Of a stretch of DNA of 64,000 nucleotides, positions 25,301 to 38,545 are shown one piece after another; within the stretch, counting starts at the first letter, position 1, and each line of letters starts with the position of its first letter. This DNA comes from Clusia tigrina. Taxonomy: Eukaryota; Arthropoda; Insecta; Diptera; Clusiidae. The translations under genes and the position numbers were made by a program. Location: assembly GCA_920105625.2 (NCBI GenBank), contig OV050032.1, positions 93,666,542 to 93,730,541 of the forward strand, read 5' to 3'. The notes under the pieces are model-generated. The model saw only the letters and a list, made by a program, of their open reading frames with translations. It did not search any database and was not told the origin of the DNA.

Positions 25301-25872
25301 AAAAGATACAAGCATTTGTATGTTGCAAACTTTGATAGGTGTAGGACGTACCGTATAGAAGTTAGGACTATTTGAAGTTTTATCAGTGTTCGATTTGGGA
25401 CTCAATGGTAGCATAGCTTTGAGCGATAACTTAAATTGACAAGATGCTCGAGTACTTTATTGTTAAAAAATTTCAAGGTTTTATGACGCTCCAGTAAAAA
25501 GTTACAAGCATTTGTATGTTGCAAACTTTGATAGGTGTAGGACGTACCGTAAAGAAGTTAGGGGCGTTTGCAGTTTTATCAGTGTTTGATTTGGGACTCT
25601 AGGGTAGCAGAGATTTGAGCGATAACTTAAATTGACAAGATGCTCGAGTACTTCATTGTTACAAAATTTCAAGGTTTTATGACGCTCCAGTAAAAAGATA
25701 CAAGCATTTGTATGTTGCAAACTTTGATAGGTGTAGGCGGTACCGTATAGAAGTTAGGGCCAATTGAAGTTTTATCAGTGTTTGATTTGGGACTCAAGGG
25801 TAGCATAGCTTTGAGCGATATCTTAAATTGACAAGAGGCTCGAGTACTTTATTGTTACAAAATTTCAAGGTT
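22345..25872 (-). repeat. HOR, 18 monomers (3528 bp), built of 11 + 7
   Basis: The monomer type at 22345 (AGATACAAG with GTTTTTAGTTTTATC) recurs at 25873, and the type at 23346 recurs at 26874; both offsets are 3528 bp = 18 x 196. Inside, the rare mark GTAGGCGGTACCG at 23581, 25737 and 27109 gives spacings of 2156 (11 x 196) and 1372 (7 x 196). The 18-monomer period is therefore the sum of an 11-mer and a 7-mer. Confidence 0.85.
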
Positions 25873-28170
25873 TTATGACGCTCCAGTAAAAAGATACAAG
25901 CATTTGTATGTTGTAAACTTTGATAGGTGTAGGACGTGCCGTAAAGAAGTTAGGGGCGTTTTTAGTTTTATCAGTGTTTGATTTGGGACTCTAGGGTAGC
26001 ATAGCTTTGAGCGATAACTTAAATTGACAAGATGCTCGAGTACTTTATTGTTAAAAAATTTCAAGGTTTTATGACGCTCCAGTAAAAAGTTACAAGCATT
26101 TGTATGTTGCAAACTTTGATAGGTGTAGGACGTACCGTAAAGAAGTTAGGGGCGTTTGCAGTTTTATCAGTGTTTGATTTGGGACTCTGGGGTAGCATAG
26201 CTTTGAGCGATGGCTTAAATTGACAAGAGGCTCGAGTACTTTATTGTTACAAAATTTCAAGGTTTTATGACGCTCCAGTAAAAAGTTACAAGCATTTGTA
26301 TGTTGTAAACTTTGATAGGTGTAGGAAGTACCGTAAATAAGTTAGGGGCGTTTGAAGTTTTATCAGTGTTTGACTTGGGACTCAAAGGTAGCATAGCTTT
26401 GAGCGATAGCTTAAATTGACAAGATGCTCGAGTACTTTATTGTTACAAAATTTCAAGGTTTTATAACGCTCCAGTAAAAAGTTACAAGCATTTGTATGTT
26501 GCAAACTTTGATAGATGTAGGACGTACCGTATAGAAGTTAGAGCCATTTTAAGTTTTATCAGTGTTTGATTTGGGACTCAAGGGTAGCATAGCTTTGAGC
26601 GATGGCTTAAATTGACAAGAGGCTCGAGTACTTTATTGTTACAAAATTTCAAGGTTTTATGACGCTCCAGTAAAAAGATACAAGCATTTGTATGTTGCAA
26701 ACTTTGATAGGTGTAGGACGTACCGTATAGAAGTTAGGACTATTTGAAGTTTTATCAGTGTTCGATTTGGGATTCAATGGTAGCATAGCTTTGAGCGATA
26801 ACTTAAATTGACAAGATGCTCGAGTACTTTATTGTTAAAAAATTTCAAGGTTTTATGACGCTCCAGTAAAAAGTTACAAGCATTTGTATGTTGCAAACTT
26901 TGATAGGTGTAGGACGTACCGTAAAGAAGTTAGGGGCGTTTGCAGTTTTATCAGTGTTTGATTTGGGACTCTAGGGTAGCAGAGATTTGAGCGATAACTT
27001 AAATTGACAAGATGCTCGAGTACTTCATTGTTACAAAATTTCAAGGTTTTATGACGCTCCAGTAAAAAGATACAAGCATTTGTATGTTGCAAACTTTGAT
27101 AGGTGTAGGCGGTACCGTATAGAAGTTAGGGCCAATTGAAGTTTTATCAGTGTTTGATTTGGGACTCAAGGGTAGCATAGCTTTGAGCGATAGCTTAAAT
27201 TGACAAGAGGCTCGAGTACTTTATTATTACAAAATTTCAAGGTTTTATGACGCTCCAGTAAAAAGTTACAAGCATTTGTATGTTGCAAACTTTGATAGGT
27301 GTAGGAAGTACCGTAAAGAAGTTAGGGGCGTTTGAAGTTTTATCAGTGTTTGATTTGGGACTCAAGGGTAGCATAGCTTTGAGCGATAGCTTAAATTGAC
27401 AAGATGCTCGAGTACTTTATTGTTACAAAATTTCAAGGTTTTATAACGCTCCAGTAAAAAGTTACAAGCATTTGTATGTTGCAAACTTTGATAGATGTAG
27501 GACGTACCGTAAAGAAGTTAGAGCCATTTTAAGTTTTATCAGTATTTGATTTGGGACTCAAGGGTAGCATAGCTTTGAGCGATGGCTTAATTTGACAAGA
27601 GGCTCGAGTACTTTATTGTTACAAAATTTCAAGGTTTTATGACGCTCCAGTAAAAAGATACAAGCATTTGTATGTTGCAAACTTTGATAGGTGTAGGACG
27701 TACCGTATAGAAGTTAGGGCTATTTGAAGTTTTATCAGTGATCGATTTGGGACTCAATGGTAGCATAGCTTTGAGCGATAACTTAAATTGACAAGATGCT
27801 CGAGTACTTTATTGTTAAAAAATTACAAGGTTTTATGACGCTCCAGTAAAAAGTTACAAGCATTTGTATGTTGCAAACTTTGATAGGTGTAGGACGTACC
27901 GTAAAGAAGTTAGGGGCGTTTGCAGTTTTATCAGTGTTTGATTTGGGACTCCAGGGTAGCATAGCTTTGAGCGATGGCTTAAATTGACAAGAGGCTCGAG
28001 TACTTTATTGTTACAAAATTTCAAGGTTTTATGACGCTCCAGTAAAAAGTTACAAGCATTTGTATGTTGCAAACTTTGATAGGTGTAGGACGTACCGTAA
28101 AGAAGTTAGGGGCGTTTGCAGTTTTATCAGTGTTTGATTTGGGACTCTAGGGTAGCATAGCTTTGAGCGA
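24447..28170 (-). repeat. 19-monomer spacing (3724 bp)
   Basis: The unusual GAGCGATACCTTAAATTG, accompanied by ACAAAATGTTAAGG, occurs at about 24447 and again at 28171, a spacing of 3724 bp = 19 x 196 exactly. Surrounding variants agree (AGTTAGGGACATTTG and TACTTCATTG follow in both places). It overlaps the 18-monomer repeat with a one-monomer shift, so one monomer was gained or lost between the two. Confidence 0.8.
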
Positions 28171-29813
28171 TACCTTAAATTGACAAGAGGCTCGGGTACT
28201 TTATTGTTACAAAATGTTAAGGTTTTATGACGCTCCAGTAAAAAGTTACAAGCATTTGTATGTTGCAAACTTTGATAGGTGTAGGAAGTACCGTAAAGAA
28301 GTTAGGGGCGTTTGAAGTTTTATCAGTGTTTGATTTGGGACTCAAAGGTAGCATAGCTTTGAGCGATAGCTTAAATTGACAAGATGCTCGAGTACTTTAT
28401 TGTTAAAAAATTTCAAGGTTTTATGACGCTCCAGTAAAAAGTTACAAGCATTTGTATGTTGCAAACTATGATAGGTGTAGGACGTACCGTATAGAAGTTA
28501 GGGACATTTGAAGTTTTATCAGTGTTTGATTTGGGACTCTAGGGTAGCATAGCTTTGAGCGATGGCTTAAATTGACAAGAGGCTCGAGTACTTCATTGTT
28601 ACAAAATTTCAAGGTTTTATGACGCTCCAGTGAAAAGTTACAAGCATTTGTATGTTGTAAACTTTGATAGGTGTAGGACGTACCGTAAAGAAGTTAGGGA
28701 CGTTTGCAGTTTTATCAGTGTTTGATTTGGGACTCTAGGGTAGCATAGCTTTGAGCGATGGCTTAAATTGACAAGAGGCTCGAGTACTTTATTGTTACAA
28801 AATTTCAAGGTTTTATGACGCTCCAGTGAAAAGTTACAAGCATTTGTATGTTGTAAACTTTGATAGGTGTAGGACGTACCGTAAAGAAGTTAGGGGCGTT
28901 TGCAGTTTTATCAGTGTTTGATTTGGGACTCTAGGGTAGCATAGCTTTGAGCGATGGCTTAAATTGACAAGAGGCTCGAGTACTTTATTGTTACAAAATT
29001 TCAAGGTTTTATGACGCTCCAGTGAAAAGTTACAAGCATTTGTATGTTGTAAACTTTGATAGGTGTAGGACGTACCGTAAAGAAGTTAGGGGCGTTTGAA
29101 GTTTTATCAGTGTTTGATTTGGGACTCTAGGGTAGCATAGCTTTGAGCGATAGCTTAAATTGACAAGAGGCTCGAGTACTTTATTGTTACAAAATTTCAA
29201 GGTTTTATGACGCTCCAGTAAAAAGTTACAAGCATTTGTATGTTGCAAACTTTGATAGGTGTAGGAGGTACCGTATAGAAGTTAGGGCCAATTGAAGCTT
29301 TATCAGTGTTTGATTTGGGACTCAAGGGTAGCATAGCTTTGAGCAATAGCTTAAATTGACAAGAGGCTCGAGTACTTTATTATTACAAAATTTCAAGGTT
29401 TTATGACGCTCCAGTAAAAAGTTACAAGCATTTGTATGTTGCAAACTTTGATAGGTGTAGGAAGTACCGTAAATAAGTTAGGGGCGTTTGAAGTTTTATC
29501 AGTGTTTGATTTGGGACTCAAGGGTAGCATAGCTTTGAGCGATAGCTTAAATTGACAAGATGCTCGAGTACTTTATTGTTACAAAATTTCAAGGTTTTAT
29601 AACGCTCCAGTAAAAAGTTACAAGCATTTGTATGTTGCAAACTTTGATAGATGTAGGACGTACCGTAAAGAAGTTAGAGCCATTTTAAGTTTTATCAGTG
29701 TTTGATATGGGACTCAAGGGTAGCATAGCTTTGAGCGATAACTTAAATTGACAAGATGCTCGAGTACTTTATTGTTAAAAAATTTCAAGGTTTTATGACG
29801 CTCCAGTAAAAAG

Positions 29814-32800
29814 TTACAAGCATTTGTATGTTTCAAACTTTGATAGGTGTAGGACGTACCGTAAAGAAGTTAGGGGCGTTTGCAGTTTTATCTGTGTTTG
29901 ATTTGGGACTCTAGGGTAGCATAGCTTTGAGCGATAACTTAAATTGACAAGATGCTCGAGTACTTCATTGTTACAAAATTTCAAGGTTTTATGACGCTCC
30001 AGTAAAAAGATACAAGCATTTGTATGTTGCAAACTTTGATAGGTGTAGGACGTACCGTATAGAAGTTAGGGCCATTTGAAGTTTTATCAGTGTTTGATTT
30101 GGGACTCTAGGGTAGCATAACTTTGAGCGATGGCTTAAATTGACAAGAGGCTCGAGTACTTTATTGTTACAAAATTTCAAGGTTTTATGACGCTCCAGTA
30201 AAAAGTTACAAGCATTTGTATGTTGCAAACTTTGATAGGTGTAGGACGTACCGTATAGAAGTTAGGGCCATTTGAAGTTTTATCAGTGTTTGATTTGGGA
30301 CTCTAGGGTAGCATAGCTTTGAGCGATAGCTTAAATTGACAAGAGGCTCGGGTACTTTATTGTTACAAAATGTTAAGGTTTTATGACGCTCCAGTAAAAA
30401 GTTACAAGCATTTGTATGTTGCAAACTTTGATAGGTGTAGGAAGTACCGTAAAGAAGTTAGGGGCGTTTGAAGTTTTATCAGTGTTTGATTTGGGACTCA
30501 AAGGTAGCATAGCTTTGAGCGATAGCTTAAATTGACAAGATGCTCGAGTACTTTATTGTTAAAAAATTTCAAGGTTTTATGACGCTCCAGTAAAAAGTTA
30601 CAAGCATTTGTATGTTGCAAACTTTGATAGGTGTAGGACGTACCTTAAAGAAGTTAGGGGCGTTTGCAGTTTTATCAGTGTTTGATTTGGGACTCTAGGG
30701 TAGCAGAGATTTGAGCGATAACTTAAATTGACAAGATGCTCGAGTACTTCATTGTTACAAAATTTCAAGGTTTTATAACGCTCCAGTAAAAAGTTACAAG
30801 CATATGTATGTTGCAAACTTTGATAGATGTAGGACGTACCGTACAGAAGTTAGAGCCATTTTAAGTTTTATCAGTGTTTGATTTGGGACTCAAGGGTAGC
30901 ATAGCTTTGAGCGATGGCTTAAATTGACAAGAGGCTCGAGTACTTTATTGTTACAAAATTTCAAGGTTTTATGACGCTCCAGTAAAAAGATACAAGCATT
31001 TGTATGTTGCAAACTTTGATAGGTGTAGGACGTACCGTAAAGAAGTTAGGGGCGTTTGCAGTTTTATCAGTGTTTGATTTGGGACTCTAGGGTATCAGAG
31101 ATTTGAGCGATAACTTAAATTGACAAGATGCTCGAGTACTTCATTGTTACAAAATTTCAAGGTTTTATGACGCTCCAGTAAAAAGATACAAGCATTTGTA
31201 TGTTGCAAACTTTGATAGGTGTAGGACGTACCGTATAGAAGTTAGGGCCATTTGAAGTTTTATCAGTGTTTGATTTGGGACTCTAGGGAAGCATAGCTTT
31301 GAGCGATGGCTTAAATTGACAAGAGGCTCGAGTACTTTATTATTACTAAATTTCAAGGTTTTATGACGCTCCAGTAAAAAGTTACAAGCATTTGTATGTT
31401 GCAAACTTTGATAGGTGTAGGACTTACCGTATAGAAGTTAGGGACATTTGAAGTTTTATCAGTGTTTGATTTGGGACTCTAGGGTAGCATAGCTTTGAGC
31501 GATGGCTTAAATTGACAAGAGGCTCGAGTACTTTATTGTTACAAAATTTCAAGGTTTTATGACGCTCCAGTGAAAAGTTACAAGCATTTGTATGTTGTAA
31601 ACTTTGATAGGTGTAGGACGTACCGTAAAGAAGTTAGGGGCGTTTGAAGTTTTATCAGTGTTTGATTTGGGACTCTAGGGTAGCATAGCTTTGAGCGATA
31701 GCTTAAATTGACAAGAGGCTCGAGTACTTTATTGTTACAAAATTTCAAGATTTTATGACGCTCCAGTAAAAAGTTACAAGCATTTGTATGTTGCAAACTT
31801 TGATAGGTGTAGGAGGTACCGTATAGAAGTTAGGGCCAATTGAAGTTTTATCAGTGTTTGATTTGGGACTCAAGGGTAGCATAGCTTTGAGCGATAGCTT
31901 AAATTGACAAGAGGCTCGAGTACTTTATTATTACAAAATTTCAAGGTTTTATGACGCTCCAGTAAAAAGTTACAAGCATTTGTATGTTGCAAACTTTGAT
32001 AGGTGTAGGACGTACCGTAAAGAAGTTAGAGCCATTTTAAGTTTTATCAGTGTTTGATTTGGGACTCAAGGGTAGCATAGCTTTGAGCGATGGCTTAATT
32101 TGACAAGAGGCTCGAGTACTTTATTGTTACAAAATTTCAAGGTTTTATGACGCTCCAGTAAAAAGATACAAGCATTTGTATGTTGCAAACTTTGATAGGT
32201 GTAGGACGTACCGTATAGAAGTTAGGGGCGTTTGAAGTTTTATCAGTGTTTGATTTGGGACTCAAGGGTAGCATAGCTTTGAGCGATAGCTTAAATTGAC
32301 AAGATGCTCGAGTACTTTATTGTTACAAAATTTCAAGGTTTTATAACGCTCCAGTAAAAAGTTACAAGCATTTGTATGTTGCAAACTTTGATAGATGTAG
32401 GACGTACCGTAAAGAAGTTAGAGCCATTTTAAGTTTTATCAGTGTTTGATTTGGGACTCAAGGGTAGCATAGCTTTGAGCGATGGCTTAATTTGACAAGA
32501 GGCTCGAGTACTTTATTGTTACAAAATTTCAAGGTTTTATGACGCTCCAGTAAAAAGATACAAGCATTTGTATGTTGCAAACTTTGATAGGTGTAGGACG
32601 TACCGTATAGAAGTTAGGGCTATTTGAAGTTTTATCAGTGTTCGATTTGGGACTCAATGGTAGCATAGCTTTGAGCGATAACTTAAATTGACAAGATGCT
32701 CGAGTACTTTATTGTTAAAAAATTTCAAGGTTTTATGACGCTCCAGTAAAAAGTTACAAGCATTTGTATGTTGCAAACTTTGATAGGTGTAGGACGTACC

Positions 32801-35800
32801 GTAAAGAAGTTAGGGGCGTTTGCAGATTTATCAGTGTTTGATTTGGGACTCTAGGGTAGCATAGCTTTGAGCGATAACTTAAATTGACAAGATGCTCGAG
32901 TACTTCATTGTTACAAAATTTCAAGGTTTTATGACGCTCCAGTAAAAAGATACAAGCATTTGTATGTTGCAAACTTTGATAGGTGTAGGACGTACCGTAT
33001 AGAAGTTAGGGCCATTTGAAGTTTTATCAGTGTTTGATTTGGGACTCTAGGGTAGCATTGCTTTGAGCGATGGCTTAAATTGACAAGAGGATCGAGTACT
33101 TTATTGTTACAAAATTTCAAGGTTTTATGACGCTCCAGTAAAAAGATACAAGCATTTGTATGTTGCAAACTTTGATAGGTGTAGGACGTACCGTATAGAA
33201 GTTAGGGCCATTTGAAGTTTTATCAGTGTTTGATTTGGGACTCTAGGGTAGCATAGCTTTGAGCGATGGCTTAAATTGACAAGAGGCTCGAGTACTTTAT
33301 TGTTACAAAATTTCAAGGTTTTATGACGCTCCAGTAAAAAGATACAAGCAATTGTATGTTGCAAACTTTGATAGGTGTAGGACGTACCGTATAGAAGTTA
33401 GGGGCGTTTAAAGTTTTATCAGTGTTTGATTTGGGACTCTAGGGTAGCATAGTTTTGAGCGATAGCATAAATTGACAAGAGGCTCGGGTACTTTATTGTT
33501 ACAAAATTTCAAGGTTTTATGACGCTACAGTAAAAAGATACAAGCATTTGTATGTTGCAAACTTTGATAGGTGTAGGACGTACCGGAAAGAAGTTAGGGG
33601 CGTTTGAAGTTTTATCAGTGTTTGATTTGGGGCTTAAATTGACAAGATGCTCGAGTACTTTATTGTTAAAAAATTTCAAGGTTTTATGACGCTCCAGTAA
33701 AAAGTTACAAGCATTTGTATGTTGCAAACTTTGATAGGTGTAGGACGTACCTTAAAGAAGTTAGGGGCGTTTGCAGTTTTATCAGTGTTTGATTTGGGAC
33801 TCTAGGGTAGCAGAGATTTGAGCGATAACTTAAATTAACAAGATGCTCGAGTACTTCATTGTTACAAAATTTCAAGGTTTTATAACGCTCCAGTAAAAAG
33901 TTACAAGCATATGTATGTTGCAAACTTTGATAGATGTAGGACGTACCGTACAGAAGTTAGAGCCATTTTAAGTTTTATCAGTGTTTGATTTGGGACTCAA
34001 GGGTAGCATAGCTTTGAGCGATGGCTTAAATTGACAAGAGGCTCGAGTACTTTATTGTTACAAAATTTCAAGGTTTTATGACGCTCCAGTAAAAAGATAC
34101 AAGCATTTGTATGTTGCAAACTTTGATAGGTGTAGGACGTACCGTAAAGAAGTTAGGGGCGTTTGCAGTTTTATCAGTGTTTGATTTGGGACTCTAGGGT
34201 ATCAGAGATTTGAGCGATAACTTAAATTGACAAGATGCTCGAGTACTTCATTGTTACAAAATTTCAAGGTTTTATGACGCTCCAGTAAAAAGATACAAGC
34301 ATTTGTATGTTGCAAACTTTGATAGGTGTAGGACGTACCGTATAGAAGTTAGGGCCATTTGAAGTTTTATCAGTGTTTGATTTGGGACTCTAGGGTAGCA
34401 TAGCTTTGAGCGATGGCTTAAATTGACAAGAGGCTCGAGTACTTTATTATTACTAAATTTCAAGGTTTTATGACGCTCCAGTAAAAAGTTACAAGCATTT
34501 GTATGTTGCAAACTTTGATAGGTGTAGGACGTACCGTATAGAAGTTAGGGACATTTGAAGTTTTATCAGTGTTTGATTTGGGACTCTAGGGTAGCATAGC
34601 TTTGAGCGATGGCTTAAATTGACAAGAGGCTCGAGTACTTTATTGTTACAAAATTTCAAGGTTTTATGACGCTCCAGTGAAAAGTTACAAGCATTTGTAT
34701 GTTGTAAACTTTGATAGGTGTAGGACGTACCGTAAAGAAGTTAGGGGCGTTTGAAGTTTTATCAGTGTTTGATTTGGGACTCTAGGGTAGCATAGCTTTG
34801 AGCGATAGCTTAAATTGACAAGAGGCTCGAGTACTTTATTGTTACAAAATTTCAAGATTTTATGACGCTCCAGTAAAAAGTTACAAGCATTTGTATGTTG
34901 CAAACTTTGATAGGTGTAGGAGGTACCGTATAGAAGTTAGGGGCGTTTGAAGTTTTATCAGTGTTTGATTTGGGACTCAAGGGTAGCATAGCTTTGAGCG
35001 ATAGCTTAAATTGACAAGATGCTCGAGTACTTTATTGTTACAAAATTTCAAGGTTTTATAACGCTCCAGTAAAAAGTTACAAGCATTTGTATGTTGCAAA
35101 CTTTGATAGATGTAGGACGTACCGTAAAGAAGTTAGAGCCATTTTAAGTTTTATCAGTGTTTGATTTGGGACTCAAGGGTAGCATAGCTTTGAGCGATGG
35201 CTTAATTTGACAAGAGGCTCGAGTACTTTATTGTTACAAAATTTCAAGGTTTTATGACGCTCCAGTAAAAAGATACAAGCATTTGTATGTTGCAAACTTT
35301 GATAGGTGTAGGACGTACCGTATAGAAGTTAGGGCTATTTGAAGTTTTATCAGTGTTCGATTTGGGACTCAATGGTAGCATAGCTTTGAGCGATAACTTA
35401 AATTGACAAGATGCTCGAGTACTTTATTGTTAAAAAATTTCAAGGTTTTATGACGCTCCAGTAAAAAGTTACAAGCATTTGTATGTTGCAAACTTTGATA
35501 GGTGTAGGACGTACCGTAAAGAAGTTAGGGGCGTTTGCAGTTTTATCAGTGTTTGATTTGGGACTCTAGGGTAGCATAGCTTTGAGCGATAACTTAAATT
35601 GACAAGATGCTCGAGTACTTCATTGTTACAAAATTTCAAGGTTTTATGACGCTCCAGTAAAAAGATACAAGCATTTGTATGTTGCAAACTTTGATAGGTG
35701 TAGGACGTACCGTATAGAAGTTAGGGCCATTTGAAGTATTATCAGTGTTTGATTTGGGACTCTAGGGTAGCATAGCTTTGAGCGATGGCTTAAATTGACA

Positions 35801-36223
35801 AGAGGATCGAGTACTTTATTGTTACAAAATTTCAAGGTTTTATGACGCTCCAGTAAAAAGTTACAAGCATTTGTATGTTGCAAACTTTGATAGGTGTAGG
35901 ACGTACCGTATAGAAGTTAGGGCCATTTGAAGTTTTATCAGTGTTTGATTTGGGACTCTAGGGTAGCATAGCTTTGAGCGATGGCTTAAATTGACAAGAG
36001 GCTCGAGTACTTTATTGTTACAAAATTTCAAGGTTTTATGACGCTCCAGTAAAAAGATACAAGCAATTGTATGTTGCAAACTTTGATAGGTGTAGGACGT
36101 ACCGTATAGAAGTTAGGGGCGTTTAAAGTTTTATCAGTGTTTGATTTGGGACTCTAGGGTAGCATAGTTTTGAGCGATAGCATAAATTGACAAGAGGCTC
36201 GGGTACTTTATTGTTACAAAATT
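29814..36223 (-). repeat. Overlapping 14-, 15- and 16-mer HORs
   Basis: Three spacings coexist. The monomer at 29814 matches 32754 (2940 bp, 15 monomers). Those at 30598, 31165 and 31578 match 33705, 34272 and 34685 (3107 bp = 16 x 196 minus 29). Those at 32754 and 33509 match 35469 and 36224 (2715 bp = 14 x 196 minus 29). The 29 missing bases are the short 167-bp monomer near 33630 or 36345. Marks used include CATATGTATGTTGC, GGGTATCAGAG, TATTACTAAATTTC, CAAGATTTTATG and AGCAATTGTATG. Confidence 0.83.
33629..33632 (-). repeat. 167-bp short monomer (29-bp deletion), first of five
   Basis: GTTTGATTTGGGG joins directly to CTTAAATTGAC, so the 29 bases from ACTCTAGGG to GAGCGATG are absent. The same junction occurs at 36344, 38666, 50593 and 52523. 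The deletion ends are flanked by G runs (TTTGGG and GGCTT), compatible with microhomology-mediated loss. All five copies are also linked to ACCGGAAAG and GCTACAG in the same monomer, so they descend from one event. Confidence 0.92.
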
Positions 36224-38545
36224 TCAAGGTTTTCTGACGCTACAGTAAAAAGATACAAGCATTTGTATGTTGCAAACTTTGATAGTTGTAGGACGTACCG
36301 GAAAGAAGTTAGGGGCGTTTGAAGTTTTATCAGTGTTTGATTTGGGGCTTAAATTGACAAGATGCTCGAGTACTTTATTGTTACAAAATTTCAAGGTTTT
36401 ATGACGCTCCAGTAAACAGTTACAAGCATTTGTATGTTGCAAACTTTGATAGGTGTAGGACGTACCGTATAGAAGTTAGAGCCATTTGAAGTTTTATCAG
36501 TGTTTGATTTGGGACTCAAGGGTAGCATAGCTTTGAGCGATGGCTTAAATTGACAAGAAGCTCGAGTACTTTATAGTTACAAATTTCAAGGTTTTATGAC
36601 GCTCCAGTAAAAAGATACAAGCATTTGTATGTTGCAAACTTTGATAGGTGTAGGACGTACCGTATTGAAGTTAGGGCCATTTGAAGTTTTATCCGTGTTT
36701 GATTTGGGACACAATGGTAGCATTGCTTTGAGCGATAACTTAAATTGACAAGATGCTCGAGTACTTTATTGTTACAAAATTTCAAGGTCTTATGACGCTC
36801 CAGTAAAAAGTTACAAGCATTTGTATGTTGCAAACTTTGATAGGTGTAGGACGTACCGTTAAGAAGTTAGGGGCGTTTGAAGTTTTATCAGTGTTTGATT
36901 TGGGACTCTAGGGTAGCATAGCTTTGAGCGATAACTTAAATTGACAAGATGCTCGAGTACTTCATTGTTACAAAATTTCAAGGTTTTATGACGCTCCAGT
37001 AAAAAGATCCAAGCATTTGTATGTTGCAAACTTTGATAGGTGTAGGACGTACCTTATAGAAGTTAGGGCCATTTGAAGTTTTAACAGTGTTTGATTTGGG
37101 ACTCAAGGATAGCATAGCTTTGAGCGATGGCTTAAGTTGACAAGAGGCTTGGGTACTTTATTGTTACAAAATTTCAAGGTTTTATGGCGCTCCAGTAAAA
37201 AGTTGCAAGCATTTGTATGTTGCAAACTTTGATAGGTGTAGGAGGTACCGTATATAAGTTAGGGCCATTTGAAGTTTTATCAGTGTTTGATTTAGGACTC
37301 AAGGGTAGCATAGCTTTGAGCGATAGCTTTAATTGACAAGATGCTCGAGTACTTTATTGTTAAAAAATTTCAAGGTTTTATGACGCTCCAGTAAAAAGTT
37401 ACAAGCATTTGTATGTTGCAAACTTTGATAGATGTAGGACGTACCGTATAGAAGTTAGAGCCATTTTAAGTTTTATCAGTGTTTGATTTGGGACTCAAGG
37501 GTAGCATAGCTTTGAGCGATGGCTTAAATTGACAAGAGGCTCGAGTACTTTATTGTTACAAAATTTCAAGGTTTTATGACGCTCCAGTAAAAAGATACAA
37601 GCATTTGTATGTTGCAAACTTTGATAGGTGTAGGACGTACCGTATAGAAGTTAGAGCCATTTTAAGTTTTATCAGTGTTTGATTTGGGACTCAAGGGTAG
37701 CATAGCTTTGAGCGATAGCTTTAATTGACAAGATGCTCGAGTACTTTATTGTTAAAAAATTTCAAGGTTTTATGACGCTCCAGTAAAAAGTTACAAGCAT
37801 TTGTATGTTGCAAACTTTGATAGATGTAGGACGTACCGTATAGAAGTTAGAGCCATTTTAAGTTTTATCAGTGTTTGATTTGGGACTCAAGGGTAGCATA
37901 GCTTTGAGCGATGGCTGAAATTGACAAGAGGCTCGAGTACTTTATTGTTACAAAATTTCAAGGTTTTATGACGCTCCAGTAAAAAGTTACAAGCATTTGT
38001 ATGTTGCAAACTTTGATAGGTGTAGGACGTACCGTAAAGAAGTTAGGGGCGTTTGCAGTTTTATCAGTGTTTGATTTGGGACTCTAGGGTAGCATAGCTT
38101 TGAGCGATAACTTAAATTGACAAGATGCTCGAGTACTTCATTGTTACAAAATTTCAAGGTTTTATGACGCTCCAGTAAAAAGATACAAGCATTTGTATGT
38201 TGCAAACTTTGATAGGTGTAGGACGTACCGTATAGAAGTTAGGGCCATTTGAAGTTTTATCAGTGTTTGATTTGGGACTCTAGGGTAGCATAGCTTTGAG
38301 CGATGGCTTAAATTGACAAGAGGCTCGAGTACTTTATTGTTACAAAATTTCAAGGTTTTATGACGCTCCAGTAAAAAGATACAAGCAATTGTATGTTGCA
38401 AACTTTGATAGGTGTAGGACGTACCGTATAGAAGTTAGGGGCGTTTAAAGTTTTATCAGTGTTTGATTTGGGACTCTAGGGTAGCATAGTTTTGAGCGAT
38501 AGCATAAATTGACAAGAGGCTCGGGTACTTTATTGTTACAAAATT
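36224..38545 (-). repeat. HOR copy, 12 monomers (2322 bp)
   Basis: The short monomer at 36224 recurs at 38546 and the monomer at 36594 recurs at 38916, both 2322 bp apart = 12 x 196 minus 30. The 30 bases are the 29-bp deletion plus one A missing in GTTACAAATTTC. Marks shared are ACCGGAAAG, GTAAACAG, GGGACACAATGG, ACCGTTAAG, AAGATCCAAG and TATGGCGCTCC. Confidence 0.85.
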
